A stretch of DNA of 64,000 bases from Rhabdornis inornatus (lineage: Eukaryota; Chordata; Aves; Passeriformes; Rhabdornithidae): the NCBI GenBank assembly GCA_013397075.1, contig VWZS01009594.1:458694-522693 (forward strand). The letters are read 5' to 3'. Of the stretch, positions 48,501-59,745 are shown piece after piece. Made by a program: the position numbers and the translations under genes. The first letter of the stretch is position 1, and every line of letters begins with the position of its first letter. A model generated the notes under the pieces. It did not search any database, was not told the origin of the DNA, and worked only from the letters and a program-made list of their open reading frames with translations.

Positions 48501-50140
48501 AAGGCAGCAGGCAGCACCTAATTCTGTACCCCGGTCACCCATTTCAGGGCTGCCTGACAGGCCTCCAGTGCATAAGAAAGCTCCAGCATGTGCCCCAACA
48601 GGAGGAGAATTTTCATGAAGAGCAAGCAGCTCACTCTCAGGTGACTCCAGAAAAGCAATTCCCAGGCCTCCACTTGTCCATCACAAGTGTCCCTTTTACC
48701 ACTTCCAGCTTCTCTGTGTTCACAACTTCTGTTGTTGATGCTGTCATTAAGCAAAGGTTCTCTCATCCCCTTTTATCCTTCCAAGAAATGGAGCTGTTCC
48801 CTTTTCTGAGGACTCCTTCTAGCAGTAGTCCAGGTTTCACACAGCTTTTCAGCAGATGGTGTAACAGTTTCAAAAGCATCAACACAGTTCAGTTTAAAAA
48901 GACTGAAAATTTCTCCTTGGATCCTCCTACTTCAAGCCTATGAACCTCAAAAAAATCAGCCATTTCAAAACAAATGTGACCATCCAGAAACAGAGGCAGA
49001 AGCCTACTAAGGGCAAGTAAATCTGCAGGCATTGACAATAAGACAATGCAAGGTGTTTCAAGTGGTTTGTGCCTAAACTTGTATTTTTTCCTGAAAGGAA
49101 GATGTTTTGGAAAAGACACATTCTTACCAGGCCTCAGACTGAAGAGTTAATTCCAACAGGAGTGCTTTTGGAAAAACATTTTAAGTGCAGGGAGCCAGGG
49201 TGAATTGGAACAAGGACAAGTCAGCAGACACAACAGTCAAGAGGGGTGTTTGCATTAAGAGGTCTCTCACCTGTAACGTTTACTGTGGGCAATAAAGGAC
49301 CTCTCTGATAAAGTGGGGCTGAACTCCTGACTGTTTTCACCTGTGGGAAAAAAAAAACAGGATCATCACTTGTCTTAAACCATGCAAAGTCTCTCCTAGT
49401 AACAACTGGACTTAAACAGCTCTAGCACTGTGCTAAATGAGTGATCCAGACAATCACTGCACAGTCATGTCACACCACCCACACTACATTCTTCCTCCCC
49501 CACAATTAGGAGGCTTCCAGCTATCTCCCGATCCCCCAGCTCTTTCCCAGATGACAGCTTTACTTTGGTTTCCTCCTCTTTATCCCTTCTTTTAAACACC
49601 TTTCAGAAGCCAGCTAAGAACAGGTGACCCACAGGACACCGATATGGTGGAGGTGCATGAGCCTCATGTTGGTCTGCTATTTATGCTTTATTCAGTGGAT
49701 ACTGCCACATTATTAGGAGATTTCATGAGCTTCCTAAATAGAGTCTGGGATGTGTCATCAGCTCCACCCCACTTGGGATTACAAATAGATGTAGCCTCAG
49801 CTCTCCAGGAGTGCAGAGGGAGTGAAATCTCATCTCTCTTTACACATTCCTTTTTCTCAATGAAGCGCAGCCCGCCCTGCTACTCACATTCTGCTTGGGC
49901 AATAATAGAAATTGATGCACAGCCTCCTTCTGTTTCTTCTTTTGCTGTTCCTTTGGTGATTACATCATTCAGGATTTTCCACTGACTGTGAAAGATGACC
50001 TTCTTTGAATCTTCTACTTTGCAAACACTGCTCTGCTTTTCACTCACTGTCTCCTTCAGCCCCTCAGCAGCCGTGAGCTCCTTTTTGTGCTTGATGGCTG
50101 GATCAGGAGCGCCTTGGCACGCAATTCCCATCACTGCCAT
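33572..50140 (-). CDS. MAP3K14: MAP3K14 / NIK (NF-kappa-B-inducing kinase)
   Basis: Cytosolic serine/threonine kinase that activates IKK-alpha and p100 processing in non-canonical NF-kB signalling. Coding exons in transcript order: 50140-49888, 49340-49271, 47096-46886, 46771-46175, 45186-45049, 42908-42779, 41594-41463, 41039-40935, 39842-39679, 39337-39187, 38604-38254, 37022-36916, 35611-35467, 34936-34836, 33736-33572. They sum to 2820 nt, phases all match, giving 939 aa (human NIK is 947). Seen: TRAF3-binding ISIIAQA at residues 77-83; basic nuclear-localisation cluster KKKRHKKRSK near 140-150; kinase from about 378 with GIGSFGEV, AAKK, HGDVKAEN, CDFGH and THMAPEVV; regulatory C-terminus with EQELQQLEIELFLNSLSQP and a final domain ending VKHGQLENRP. 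The ATG follows an acceptor at 50160. The protein is intact, with no frameshift. Confidence 0.97.
34425..34662 (+). mobile_element. CR1 LINE 3' fragment in MAP3K14 intron
   Basis: CR1 with TAGGCTGGATATTAGGGAAA, GGTTGGACTTGATGATCTCG and TTTTCCAACCTTAAAGATTC tail. It is antisense to MAP3K14, in the last intron. Confidence 0.88.
39965..40400 (-). mobile_element. CR1 LINE 3' fragment, reverse, in MAP3K14 intron
   Basis: Plus-strand reading: CATAGAATGGACTGGTTTGG, CATCCAGCCTGGCCTTGGAC, TGCCAGGGCCTCCCCACCCT, TTCTTCTCCAGGCTGAACAA. This is a longer copy that keeps the internal GGCTGAACA segment, and it is sense-oriented with the host gene. Confidence 0.92.
42250..42730. mobile_element. Possible solo LTR or other repeat in MAP3K14 intron
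   Basis: The stretch has an LTR-like layout: A/T-rich start, TGAGACCCAGTCTGCTGCAG, repeated GGGACAGA and AAGGAGTCAGAG words, then an AATAAAAGACTGG end. No clear TG...CA termini or target-site duplication could be found by eye, so it is only a candidate. Confidence 0.25.
43005..43055 (+). mobile_element. Short CR1 3' tail
   Basis: GGGCTTGATGGTCTTGGAGG followed by GCTTTTCCAAACTTGTGTGA matches the CR1 3' end. Only about 50 bp is left. Confidence 0.6.
47355..47725 (-). mobile_element. CR1 LINE 3' fragment, reverse, in MAP3K14 intron
   Basis: Plus-strand reading: CACAGAATGGTTTGGGTTGG, CATGGGCAGGGACACCTTCC, GGCCTTGGACACTGCCAGGG, CTTCTGGCAGTGGGAAGCCA. It ends upstream in TCTCCAGGCTGCTCTGAGAC. Confidence 0.93.
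48060..48115 (+). mobile_element. Short CR1 3' tail
   Basis: AGGTTCCTTCTAACTCAAAC then CATTCTGTGATTCCATGATT is the CR1 terminal sequence with its ATTCTGTG-type tail. Confidence 0.7.
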
Positions 50141-50160
50141 TTCCCAGCTTCAGAGAGACA
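49888..50160 (-). other. MAP3K14: MAP3K14 exon 2 with start codon context
   Basis: On the minus strand an acceptor (TTGCTCAG) ends at 50161, followed by 20 nt of 5' UTR and the ATG at 50140-50138, in the context GGGAAATGG. The exon encodes the TRAF3-binding N-terminus and ends in phase 1 at 49888. The 7.6-kb intron upstream leads to the noncoding exon near 57751. Confidence 0.8.
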
Positions 50161-52439
50161 CTGAGCAAGAACAGAAAAACAAAACACTTGTCAAAATACT
50201 TCACACACAGAAGCACCTCCAAGTTCACGAGAAACAGGAGGCTTCTAAAGGTATCAGATTAATAAATAATTCAAATCAAGGTCCTGCCCATGTTCTGAGT
50301 TGGAGAAGAACCCTGGAGTGCCAGTCCTCCATTTCTGACTCGGATCACTGAAGACCTCAATATTCAACATTCTCATGACTGAAAATATGCAACCACATGG
50401 GTTTTGGAGAAATTTAATTCTTGGTATATTCCCTTAGATATAAATAGTGAAAACCAAGGAAAAGAAGGAACTTCCATATCACTAAACAGGAAGAATATTC
50501 ATCCCCAAAAAAAAAAGGAAAAAGGGAAGACAAAGTTCTCCTAGAGTGCACCTGGGGGAAATTACACGGTGCTCTCACACCACATGAATGGCCATAAACC
50601 CAGCTAATTCCCTTTTTCCCTGTGCTCAGTCATCCGCAAACCCATTCCTCATTCTCCCTCAAGAAAGCCTGGCTCAACAGCCAAACCTGCCCATCCACAG
50701 ATCCTCCCTCACTCCCTTCCTTCACTTCACCAACAACTTTCGCAATCCTAGCTCAGGCCCAGCAGAACTGGAGCTCTCACAGAGTGCAGGATCCCTGGAA
50801 GTTGGTGTTGGATAGAGGACAGTGATGGTGCTGGAACAGATCCCTCTGCCTGAGAGCTGGAGTGGATCAGCACAGGCTGTGAGCTGACCAGGGACACAAA
50901 TGGAGCTCCAAACAAGTCCCAGCACAGGCCAAACCTTGGCCAACTGGCAGCACAGGGGAAGGTGGAAGGGAGCTGGGGATGGAAAGGGAGAAGCATAAAC
51001 CAGCATGGAAGCAAAGCACTGAGGGACAGGATGGGGATAGCCAGGGGTGAAAATCGGCAATGTGGGGAGCGAGGAGTTCCCTACAGTTCAAACCCTTGGG
51101 GATTACAGCTTTGGTGCAGCCTCTGATCCCCTCACCTTGGATTCTGGAGAAGTTAAACCAGTTGTTTCTTTATAAACCAGAATGTGCTCTGTTGCCCCTT
51201 AAGTGCAGAGATCCCTTCCTTGTGCCAGTCCTCCCACACCACAAATGTAAAACCTTAAAATGAACATTTCCACCCTTAAACAACCCATGGAAATTCAGAA
51301 ACCTTGGGCAATGTATATGGCCGATAAGTACCACAAACCCAGCATAGGATAAGGAGGGACATTTTAACAGAGGCCAGGAAAACAGATATCAGCACCATGA
51401 CAGGAGCACACCTTGAAGCTCATCAGTTTCAATCTGCACAAATCTTTCTTTTTTTTTTTCCTTTTCCTTTCCTTCTCCTTTCTTCTTTCCTTTTTTCCCC
51501 ACCTTGAGCTGCTGCCTGAGGCAACAGACTTTTACTCCAACAGGCTTCTGGCAACCGAGATGAATCAGGAAAATGACAAAATGAGTGGGTGCTCCATGCC
51601 TGAAGGACCACCAAGGAAAAGGGGAAGCATTTGGGAGCCAAGTGCATGAACCTTGGTGCTGTGAGTCACCTAACAACCTGGCAGGTATACAAGGAAAGTC
51701 AACAATGACCACATTCAGTGGCCAAACAGAGAACAGCTGCTGTGCAAAAGAAGTGCTGATGACAGTATCCCACTCATTACGGCTGTCCCGCTCCCTCTCC
51801 TCTACAGAAATTATGTCAATTCTCAGTGCTGTAAAATAATCCCTTGGAGCAGCAGGAGCAGAGCCTGCCAGATGACTAACCCAGCCACTAGTGACCAAAC
51901 TGACAAGTTCAGAGTTATTTTTATCCTTACTCTCTCCTGACTTGCATTAACTCTGTCTCTCCTTGCCCTCCCCTCACCTTCAAGGTCCTTCAGCACAAAC
52001 CAATCCCCATCTCCAAAAAATACATAATTCTGCAAGTCCCTCCTTGGCTGAGTCAAAGGAGAACAAAGAGAGGGGAGAAACAAAACTGCAAGTCCTCGTC
52101 GCCCTCAGAAATGGCAAAGAATAACAAGGAAACATAACTGAGATTAAAGTCAACAAAGCTCTGCCTCACTTGCAGACTCAAAGAGACCGAGGCAGCAATT
52201 GTGAGCAACGGCCTCGACCCGGGCACAGCTCAGGCAGTTTAATGTGTGACTCAGGTCTGTGGGGCTGTGCAGGACCAGAACCTGCACGCCCAGCCTGCTT
52301 TAACTCCTGCTGCACAATTTTCAGTCCTTGCAAAAGTCAAATGCCAACTATTTTTATAGGGTGTACAGCAAAGCATGGCGGGCAAAAGCTTGATTAAAAA
52401 TAAGCAACCAGAACTTTTTAAAAAAGAGTTTTTGAAGTG

Positions 52440-52830
52440 TAACTTCTGCCTGGAGAAAAGGAGGCTCAGGGAGACTTTTATTGTCCTCCACAGCTCCCTG
52501 ACAGAAGGTTGAAGCCAACTGAGGGTCAGGCTCTGCTCCCAGGAAACAAGAGACAGGACAAGAGGAAACAGCCTCAAGTTGTGTCAGGTGAGGTTCAAGT
52601 TGGATATTGGGAAAATTTCTTCACTAAAAGGTTGGTCAGGCATTGGAATGGGCTGCCCAGGGCAGTGGTGGAGTCCCCATCCCGGGAGGTGTTCAAAAAC
52701 CGCTAGAAAACCCAAGCAGACATGGCACTTCACCATACATCTTAGTGGGCATGGTGGGATTTGGCTGAAGGTTGGACTGAATGACCTTGGAGGTCTTTTC
52801 CAACCTCAGTGATTCTGTGATTCAGAAGTG
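52440..52830 (+). mobile_element. CR1 LINE 3' fragment
   Basis: Well-preserved CR1: CTGGAGAAAAGGAGGCTCAG, CTGGATATTGGG-type segment TTGGATATTGGGAAAATTTC, GGCATTGGAATGGGCTGCCC, AGGGCAGTGGTGGAGTCCCC, GGTTGGACTGAATGACCTTG and CAGTGATTCTGTGATTCAG. It is antisense to MAP3K14. Confidence 0.95.
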
Positions 52831-54567
52831 AACAGGCCTGACTCATCTCTGTGCACGTGGAGGGGGCAAAGAGAGGTGCAAAGAGCTCCTGAGTCCCATT
52901 AATTCAGACGCAGGCACTCGGTCTCTGCCCAGAGCCACCCCACAGCCCTTCTCAGGGAGCTCCAGAAAAACGGAGCCTGGGGAGCAGCAAATGGGTACCT
53001 GAGGAGCCACAGGAAGCCCAGTAAGAGCAGGACTTACCCACATGAGACTCTGGAGCTATGGTTCCCCTGCCTGTTTACGTGCTCCAGGATGAGCACAGCT
53101 TCCTGTACAGACACAGCACAGACGAGCAGCACGAGGAGCTTCATGTTCCTGAGCTGGAGGGTGCTTGTGTCCTACCCAGAACTGCTTCTCTGGCTTTCAA
53201 AACCTCCTCTCCCTCAACCAGCTCACTTAGACACAGCTGGCATTCTTGATTTCCATATACCAGACTTTCTTCCTTCTGTGGACATGTGATGGGCTCGTTA
53301 TTTTCAAGGCAGAAAGGGGAAGTCAGGTAATGATGCAGGAGATAAGAGTGGATACTGCACTCCTAACCCACAACGGGCTTTTGATACCAGCCTAAAGCCT
53401 GTTTGCTCCTTATCTTCACCAAGGGTTTTCTCACCTTGGGTTAACTAATGTTAGTTCCCACTGCTGTAAAACAGAAAGTGTGTTTTTACAGAATGAAAGC
53501 CAAACAGTCTCAGTTGTGCTGTGAAGGCACCGCTCCGATGGCAACTCCTCCCTCAGCTAATGTGTGGGAGAAACTAAAATACCAGATAAAGTCACCTGAG
53601 ACTTGAAGGGAGTCAGAATTAACGACATACTCCAACATTATTAATGTAAGAGAGAACCACGTGCTTTCTGCTCCTTCAAAACCTCCTCCCCCCTTCTCTA
53701 AACAAGTCTCTCTTCAACTCTTCCATCTCAACTGGAAGATGTTTGGAGCAGGGACCTTAAAAAAGAATTTCTGTGTTTCATTAAATCATTGTGAGAGAAA
53801 CTCAGAGCTGGACAAGAGCCATGCAAACACCTTTCCAGCACTGCACCATTCCACAGCACACCATCATATGGGATTTGCCTGGCTCCAATCCCCCTGGACA
53901 ATGGCTTTTGGGAGAATTTCATTTAATGCTTTGTGGACCACCCCATACATTTGGTCAAAAAAGGCCTGGGAAAGAGCTTTAAAATATATGTAAAACTTCC
54001 TAAGCCAACTTCACAAAATGGAGATTTCTTCTCATTTGAGTGTACCCACTCAGCAGCAGTTTCAGACTGATATTTAGTTTGAAAAGAAAGAAGATAAAAA
54101 ATTATGTTGTCTCAGTGAGGTTTCCCACTTCCTTATGGAGAGGAGTTCTGTGCACAGAGCACTAACTCAGGTTGCCTTTGCAGCTGCTGCTGGTTTGATC
54201 AAACACAAGGAGCATTTTTAGCCATGTTGCTTTGCTGACCACCACAACAAAGCAACAGCTGGGAAGAGCCAGGAATTTCTGCATCACTAGAGCAGGGAAC
54301 GTCAACTGAGAAGAACACCACACACCTATTGGGGACCTTCCAGTCCTAACAGCTGTCAGTGAGTATGGCAGAAAGTGCCAAGTATGCAGCCAAAAGAACC
54401 TAAACAGGCTATTAGCTGCAAAATCCTTGTGCAAAGCCATCAAATCTTATCAAGGAACAGCTTCTTCAAAAGGGAAAAAAAATAGATTATACTTGTTACA
54501 TGGAGGGATCACATTAAAAATCTAGTTTGGGGCCAAAGGCACGTATGTATACATATATACATACAGA

Positions 54568-54706
54568 TACATTTGGAAGGATTCAAGGCCAGGTTGGACA
54601 GGGCTTAGAGCAACCTGGAATAGTGGAAGGTGTCCATGTCCATGGCAGTGGGTGAATCTGGATGAAGTCTAAGGTCCCTTCGAACCCAAACCATTCCATA
54701 ATTGTC
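54568..54706 (+). mobile_element. CR1 LINE 3' fragment
   Basis: AAGGCCAGGTTGGACAGGGC, GCAACCTGGAATAGTGGAAG, GTCCATGTCCATGGCAG and CGAACCCAAACCATTCCATA identify a CR1 end, preceded by a short TA/CA microsatellite. Confidence 0.88.
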
Positions 54707-57700
54707 CGTACAACTCCTTCAGACCCCGGGCACCACTGCCCTCCAAACCTGCCTGGATGCCACCATGGGCTCCCTTGCCCACCCATGTTTCAGATGGAAC
54801 TGAAATTCAGACAGTTCCGGTTTTGGCCCAGGCAGCTTAAGGCCTGTTACTGCAGCCCAGGCCTGGGGTGGAGATTTAAACTGCTCAGAGCTGTCAGCAG
54901 GACAAGTTTCAGTTTGTGTCAGAAGGGACTTAAAAAATCCAGTTGTAGCACTCAACAGGCGCCCAGCCTCAAAACACGCTTTATGCTGCTTTAAGTGAAC
55001 ATGTCTAAGGGGAAAAAAAAAAAAAAGAAAAGAAAGAGACTTCCCTTGTGTATCTAAGAGCTCCAAAGTGAAAATAAATAGAATGCCTGACTGATTAAAA
55101 TCCTGGTGAGTCAGAGCAACAGTTGCTATTCCAGGGAGCTCTCAGCCTTCACCCCCCCTTCGATAACCACTGTGATCCATCTGGCCATTCCAGGGGCTCC
55201 TGTACAATCCCCTCTGGTCCCTCTCGTGTGTATCCACAGATTCACCTGAGGAGCACCAAGGAGGGCTAAAAACCTTCTCCCAAAGCACCACAAACTCCCT
55301 GCTTGAACACTGCACTATCAGCCCTATGTACGAGCACGTCACGTTACAAACGATAGGCAGTGTGTGTAAACGTGTTCTTTAAAGTGGTTTGATAGTAAAT
55401 ACTCACAAATCCTGTTTCGGCCCTGGTGTTGCTTACTGTAAACATCAGGATAATGAGCCTCAGTTGTTTTTTTTTAGTTGCCAGACATTAAGATATTGCA
55501 GTAGTTTGGTTACAAAATCTGCAGGAAAATATTTGACTGGGTTTAATTATCAGCAGATTTCTAAAAGCACCCAAACACACCTTTATCCTCATTTCCTCGA
55601 GGACAGCCCGAGCACAGCTCACCCCTGAACAATTCTTTTCATGTTGCTGAATAAAGATATGAACACCACCACTTGCCCAGAGTTTACAAACACCAGCACA
55701 AGCCATTCACTCAAAGAATAGCTAGTTTTCCCCAACCCCTTTGCAAATAAGGAGATCAGAAATAATCAGAAAGAAGTTCAGCCTGATAAAGATTTGCTTC
55801 CGAGCTGCTCTCACACAGCTCTCAGGCCACTGCTCAACAACATGAAGGCTTTGACCACCCACTTGTGTAGTTATTTCCCAAACTACAACAAAATGATACA
55901 ATAAAACACCTCAAGGGACAACTTCCACCTACCACCACAGACACACCAGAAAATCAATTCTGTGCAACCAGGTGGAGCCAGGCTGTCACCAGGTGTTACC
56001 TTATGCTGCTTTGCAGCTTTACATTTCAATCACATTTATAAAGTATTATATTTAAATCTATGGAGAAGTAGTAAGGCTGGGATGCCAGGCAAAACCAACC
56101 CAAAAGTTTAGTTAAATTTAGCACAGATAGAAGCAGTTCTACATGATCTTAATTTTTGATTGGTCCTGCCAATTAAGTTGTGATGATTTCACACTATAAA
56201 GTCAAAATATGAAGTGATTGGGATGATTTTTAACTGTCCAGCCTGAATAGACTCTCATGAGACAAACTCCAACATGAACTGTGGAACAGAACTGCCTTTA
56301 GGCAAGAAAAGGTCCATGTTCTTCAGGGCCCTGATCACTACACCATGGTCAGCAAAGCCCAGTCTCCTACAGATGTAATTCCCACATGTCTGTCCCTCCT
56401 CCTGGTCTCTCCATGCATCCTCATCTCCCTCTCCCAGCATTTCCAGACCCTTTCCTAACTCAGGGCTCTTTTACTCCCAGCCAGCTGCGCATCTCAGAAC
56501 CTGGAAATCTTTCTGTCCTCCAGGCCTCAATCCCTGTGTCTCCACCAACACACCTGACACTTGCCAGCAAAGTTCAAAAGTCGCAGAAGAAAAGCTGATT
56601 TATGGTCACTTTGCCTCCATCCTTTTGGCAATTATAATAATAGTTCAGCACCTCATCACTGCTACAACAGCTCAGCTCTACCCCTCCCACTTAGCAGAGA
56701 AAGCAGACTCAGGACAGACTCATCAACTTCAAGTTCATTAACTCTGGTGGTGTTGGATCAGGTCCCACAAACCCTTCAGGTTTTCAGTTATGTTTGTTTG
56801 TTATGCTCCTTCACAGCACTCTACAAGATTCAGTCTCTTAATACAGTTAAAATTTAATAGTTAATAGCAAGTGACTCATTCCCAAGGAATCCGGTGGCCG
56901 TGCCAATAACAGATTTCAACTGAGGTAAAATGCAACAAAGCAGCTCACTACAGACACACTCAATTCAACTACTCTTATCACTAATGTCACAGCACAGAAG
57001 CGCGAGTTATTACTCATAAAAGCATTTAGAAAGCCAGTCGAAAAAGAAATTCAGACTTTGTTTATAGGTGCTGGTTTCAGACTGCTGTGTCCTACATGCG
57101 TGGAGCACTCAACACACGTTTCTAATGTAACCAGTTAAAGCTGACAGGAAGCATCTGAGATCAACCACAGCAGCAAATTATTAATCAGCAAAGAAACATT
57201 TTAACCTTTTGCCAGAAAAAGAAATAAAAAAAAAAATAATTAGGCATTTAGTTGTGTCAAAGAGACGCGCAGAGCGAAAAGGACCGGGTAGTTCAGGTCA
57301 ATTAAGGTCTGGCTCGGTTGTGTTGTGATGAGCTGAGCTCATCCCTGCCTCCTTCTCCTGTCTCCAGGGTAAGGGATCAGCGAAGTCCGTGCTCGGGGAA
57401 CCCGGGGAACCGGGAGCTCAGGGAATGGAGGGGCACCAGCAGATCTGACAGTCGGGCTGCCCAGGGCACCGGGAGCCGCGGACTCGAGGTGCCGGGCAGC
57501 GCAGCGACATCCACGCTCCGCACACACACACACAGCGCTGCGGCGGGAGCGGCTGCGGCGGGGCCCGCAGAGCCCAGCAGCCGCTCGGAGCCCCCCGGCT
57601 GGGCCGGAGCTCCTCACACGCTGCTCCCGCCGACAGCCGCGGAAGCTCCGCCAGGCCCTACCGGGCAGATGCACCCCGCGTCTCCCGGACCGAACGACGC

Positions 57701-57750
57701 ATCCCTGACCCGGATCCCGCCTCCGCGACGGTGGCCGGGCCCGCACCTAC

Positions 57751-57840
57751 CGCTCCGGCTCGGCTCGGCTCGGCTNGCCAATCATCGCCCCGTCTCGCCC
57801 CATGGCCACGCCCTCCATCCCGCCATGACCAATCACCGCG
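57751..57840 (-). promoter_or_regulatory. MAP3K14: MAP3K14 noncoding exon 1 and promoter side
   Basis: On the minus strand, CCGGAGCG is followed by a strong donor GTAGGTGC just below 57751, which fits a noncoding first exon spliced to the acceptor at 50161. Two plus-strand CCAAT motifs lie nearby (57778-57782 and 57829-57833), and an N at 57776 marks an assembly break within the island. The link to MAP3K14 is inferred from strand, position and the open 5' end at exon 2. Confidence 0.6.
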
Positions 57841-58130
57841 CGTTCCTTGCCCCGGCCCTGTCCCCCGGCGCGGCCCCGGCCGGCCGGGTTTCCCAGAAGT
57901 GGGCGGGGCTTTCTGCCAAGCAGGCCCCGCCCCGTGGCTTCTTCGGGCGCTGTCGCGTTGCGCATGCGTGTTCAGCCATGTGGGCGGGATCGGGAGCGGC
58001 CGCCGGTCCCCTCACGATTGTCCGCCATGTTGGCTGCGACCCTGGCCGGTCCTGGGCCCCGCCGGGTACCTCGATTCCTTCGGGCAGGGGGCGAGAGGCG
58101 TGTTCAGGCCACCTCGGAGCCCCCTTGGAG
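57840..58130 (+). promoter_or_regulatory. CpG-island divergent promoter with NRF1 and YY1 motifs
   Basis: The region is CpG-dense and has several GC boxes (GTGGGCGGGGCTT near 57900; GGCCCCGCCCCG near 57924). GCGCATGCG at 57960-57968 matches the NRF1 core. CCGCCATGTTGGC at 58022-58034 matches the YY1 element found just downstream of many start sites. No TATA box is seen. With MAP3K14 leaving to the left and an exon to the right, it looks bidirectional. Confidence 0.65.
58027..58130 (+). CDS. First exon of an unidentified gene, probable mitochondrial presequence
   Basis: The ATG lies inside the YY1 motif with G at -3. It opens 34 codons plus two bases before a GTACCT donor at 58131. The peptide starts MLAATLAGPGPRRVPRFLR and continues to ...TSEPPW. 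It has Arg and Leu early and only two acidic residues, both late, as in mitochondrial targeting presequences. NRF1 and YY1 sites are typical of nuclear genes for mitochondrial proteins. The continuation was not found before 64000, so the gene is partial and unnamed. A noncoding exon with a chance ATG remains possible. Confidence 0.4.
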
Positions 58131-58611
58131 GTACCTCGGTCCCACAATAGCGCGTTTTCCCTGTCAGCAGGCGCTCCAGAGACTCGCCCATTACATTGCC
58201 GTTGCCTCCGGAAGCTGAGACTTTCTACTGATTTTATTTTTTTCCCCTAGTCTAAGACTCCGTCGCCCTTTCCCTGTGAAATGGCAAGGGAAAGGCCGCA
58301 GGAGTGTGTCCCCGTATGCCGGCGCTCCTCCCGGCGATAGGGAGTGGGAAGTGTCAGTCCTGCTGTGGGGAAATTTTCGAGTAGTATAAGTTTGTGATAA
58401 CTTAACTCTGATCTCTCCGGCAAGCGACACTATATTGTTCGGGTTATACTTTACCCAAGTACGGTTATGTTTTGCTTTGACACTAAAGGAAGGGGTGGGT
58501 GTGGGTGACTCGGTCCTTGACTCAGTGAGGTGGGGGTGCCATGGGAAATAGATCATTTCAGAGGTAGTTTCAGAGCTTTCAAGAAAGGATTCTGATGAAC
58601 TTAGAGAACTA
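58131..58611. other. Downstream of divergent promoter, nothing recognised
   Basis: Likely start of the intron of the unidentified plus-strand gene. Composition drops from CpG-rich to average. No exon or repeat is recognised. Confidence 0.4.
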
Positions 58612-58850
58612 TAGAAACATGGAATGGATTTGATTGGAAGAGACCCTAAACTCATCCAGTGCCACACCTCCATGGGCAGGGACACGTTTCACTGTCCGAG
58701 GCTGCTCCAAGCCCCGTCCAGCCTGGCCTTGGACACTTCCAGGGATCCAGGGGCAGCCACAGCTGCTCTGGGCATCCTGTGCCAGGGCCTCACCATCCTC
58801 ACAGGGAAGAATTTCTTCCAGTGCTTATTCCTTCTGGATTTGATGTCCTT
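58612..58850 (-). mobile_element. CR1 LINE 3' fragment, reverse
   Basis: Plus-strand reading: ACATGGAATGGATTTGATTG, CTCCATGGGCAGGGACACGT, GTCCAGCCTGGCCTTGGACA, TCCAGGGATCCAGGGGCAGC, TGTGCCAGGGCCTCACCATC. Confidence 0.93.
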
Positions 58851-59509
58851 GTGTGATACACGAGCAGGGAATGATTCACAGCTCTGGCAGAGTCTGTGTG
58901 TGGCAGAGTCTGTATGAGAACCACAGGGATGCTACTTGGAGCAGCCTTGGAATGGGCAGTAGCAAGATCCCACATCCTTCACCTTCAGCTATACACTGGC
59001 TCTGCACAAGGGCCTCTTGCTCAAACTCCTTGCATAATTTGGGCAGCAATTTTAAACTCCCAACACCTCTTTCATAGGAGGATTCTACTGTGTCAGTTGA
59101 TGATTGTTGGTTGCACTCAATGATCTTGCCGAACAGTCCCCCGTTTCCTGTTTAACTCTGGGTATGAACCCTGAGTTAAAAGAACCCATCACAGTAGGTC
59201 ACTGTCATACCTTGTGTGTTGTAGTCAACTGGATTTTCTGCAAGTTACTCCAGAACTTGTGGAATTGGTTAAAGCGTGCATGGAAAATATGGGGAGTGGG
59301 GTTGTTATCATGAGGTCAGCCCTCCAAGGAGAGCCAGTAGATTAAACTGGTTTTTAGTCCTCCCTGGAGCAGCTCTGGGTTGGGTGCATGGAGAGAGTTT
59401 TGGGTTTGTGTTCTGGGTACTCTTGTGTTTGGGCAGAAAGTATTAGAGTCACAGAGCCTGGGATCCATGCAACCTCCAACATCCCTGAGTAAAGAATCAT
59501 CCTTTTGGA

Positions 59510-59745
59510 GTCAGAGACTGGTTTGGGTGGGAAGGGACCTGAAAATTCCTCTGCCATGGACAGGGACACCTTCCACTATCCCAGGGTGCTCCAAGCCCCT
59601 TCCAACCTGGCCTTGGACACTTCCAAGGATCCAGGGGCAGCCACTGCTTCTCTGGGCAACCTGTGCCAGGGCCTCACCTCCCTCCCAGGGGAGCATTTCT
59701 TCCTAATTCAAGCTGAAAGAAACCTTGAAGTGAGGCAAGATTTGT
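59510..59745 (-). mobile_element. CR1 LINE 3' fragment, reverse
   Basis: Plus-strand reading: GACTGGTTTGGGTGGGAAGG, CATGGACAGGGACACCTTCC, AACCTGGCCTTGGACACTTC, CTGTGCCAGGGCCTCACCTC. It is very similar to the copy 900 bp upstream and to 62005-62225, indicating one young subfamily. Confidence 0.93.

Larger units (their letters stand above)
50161..57750 (-). other. MAP3K14: MAP3K14 intron 1, repeat-bearing
   Basis: This interval lies between the proposed noncoding exon 1 and coding exon 2. It is A/T-richer than the FMNL1 half of the window. It contains two CR1 copies (52440-52830, 54568-54706), several poly-A/poly-T runs and a TA-rich patch at 54540-54570. No other exon or RNA gene was recognised. 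Confidence 0.6.

Noticed and set aside
58027..58130. First exon of MTFMT, because of the PPWR end
   Set aside because: The match is only four residues, MTFMT lies elsewhere as I recall, and its first exon continues past this motif instead of splicing there.
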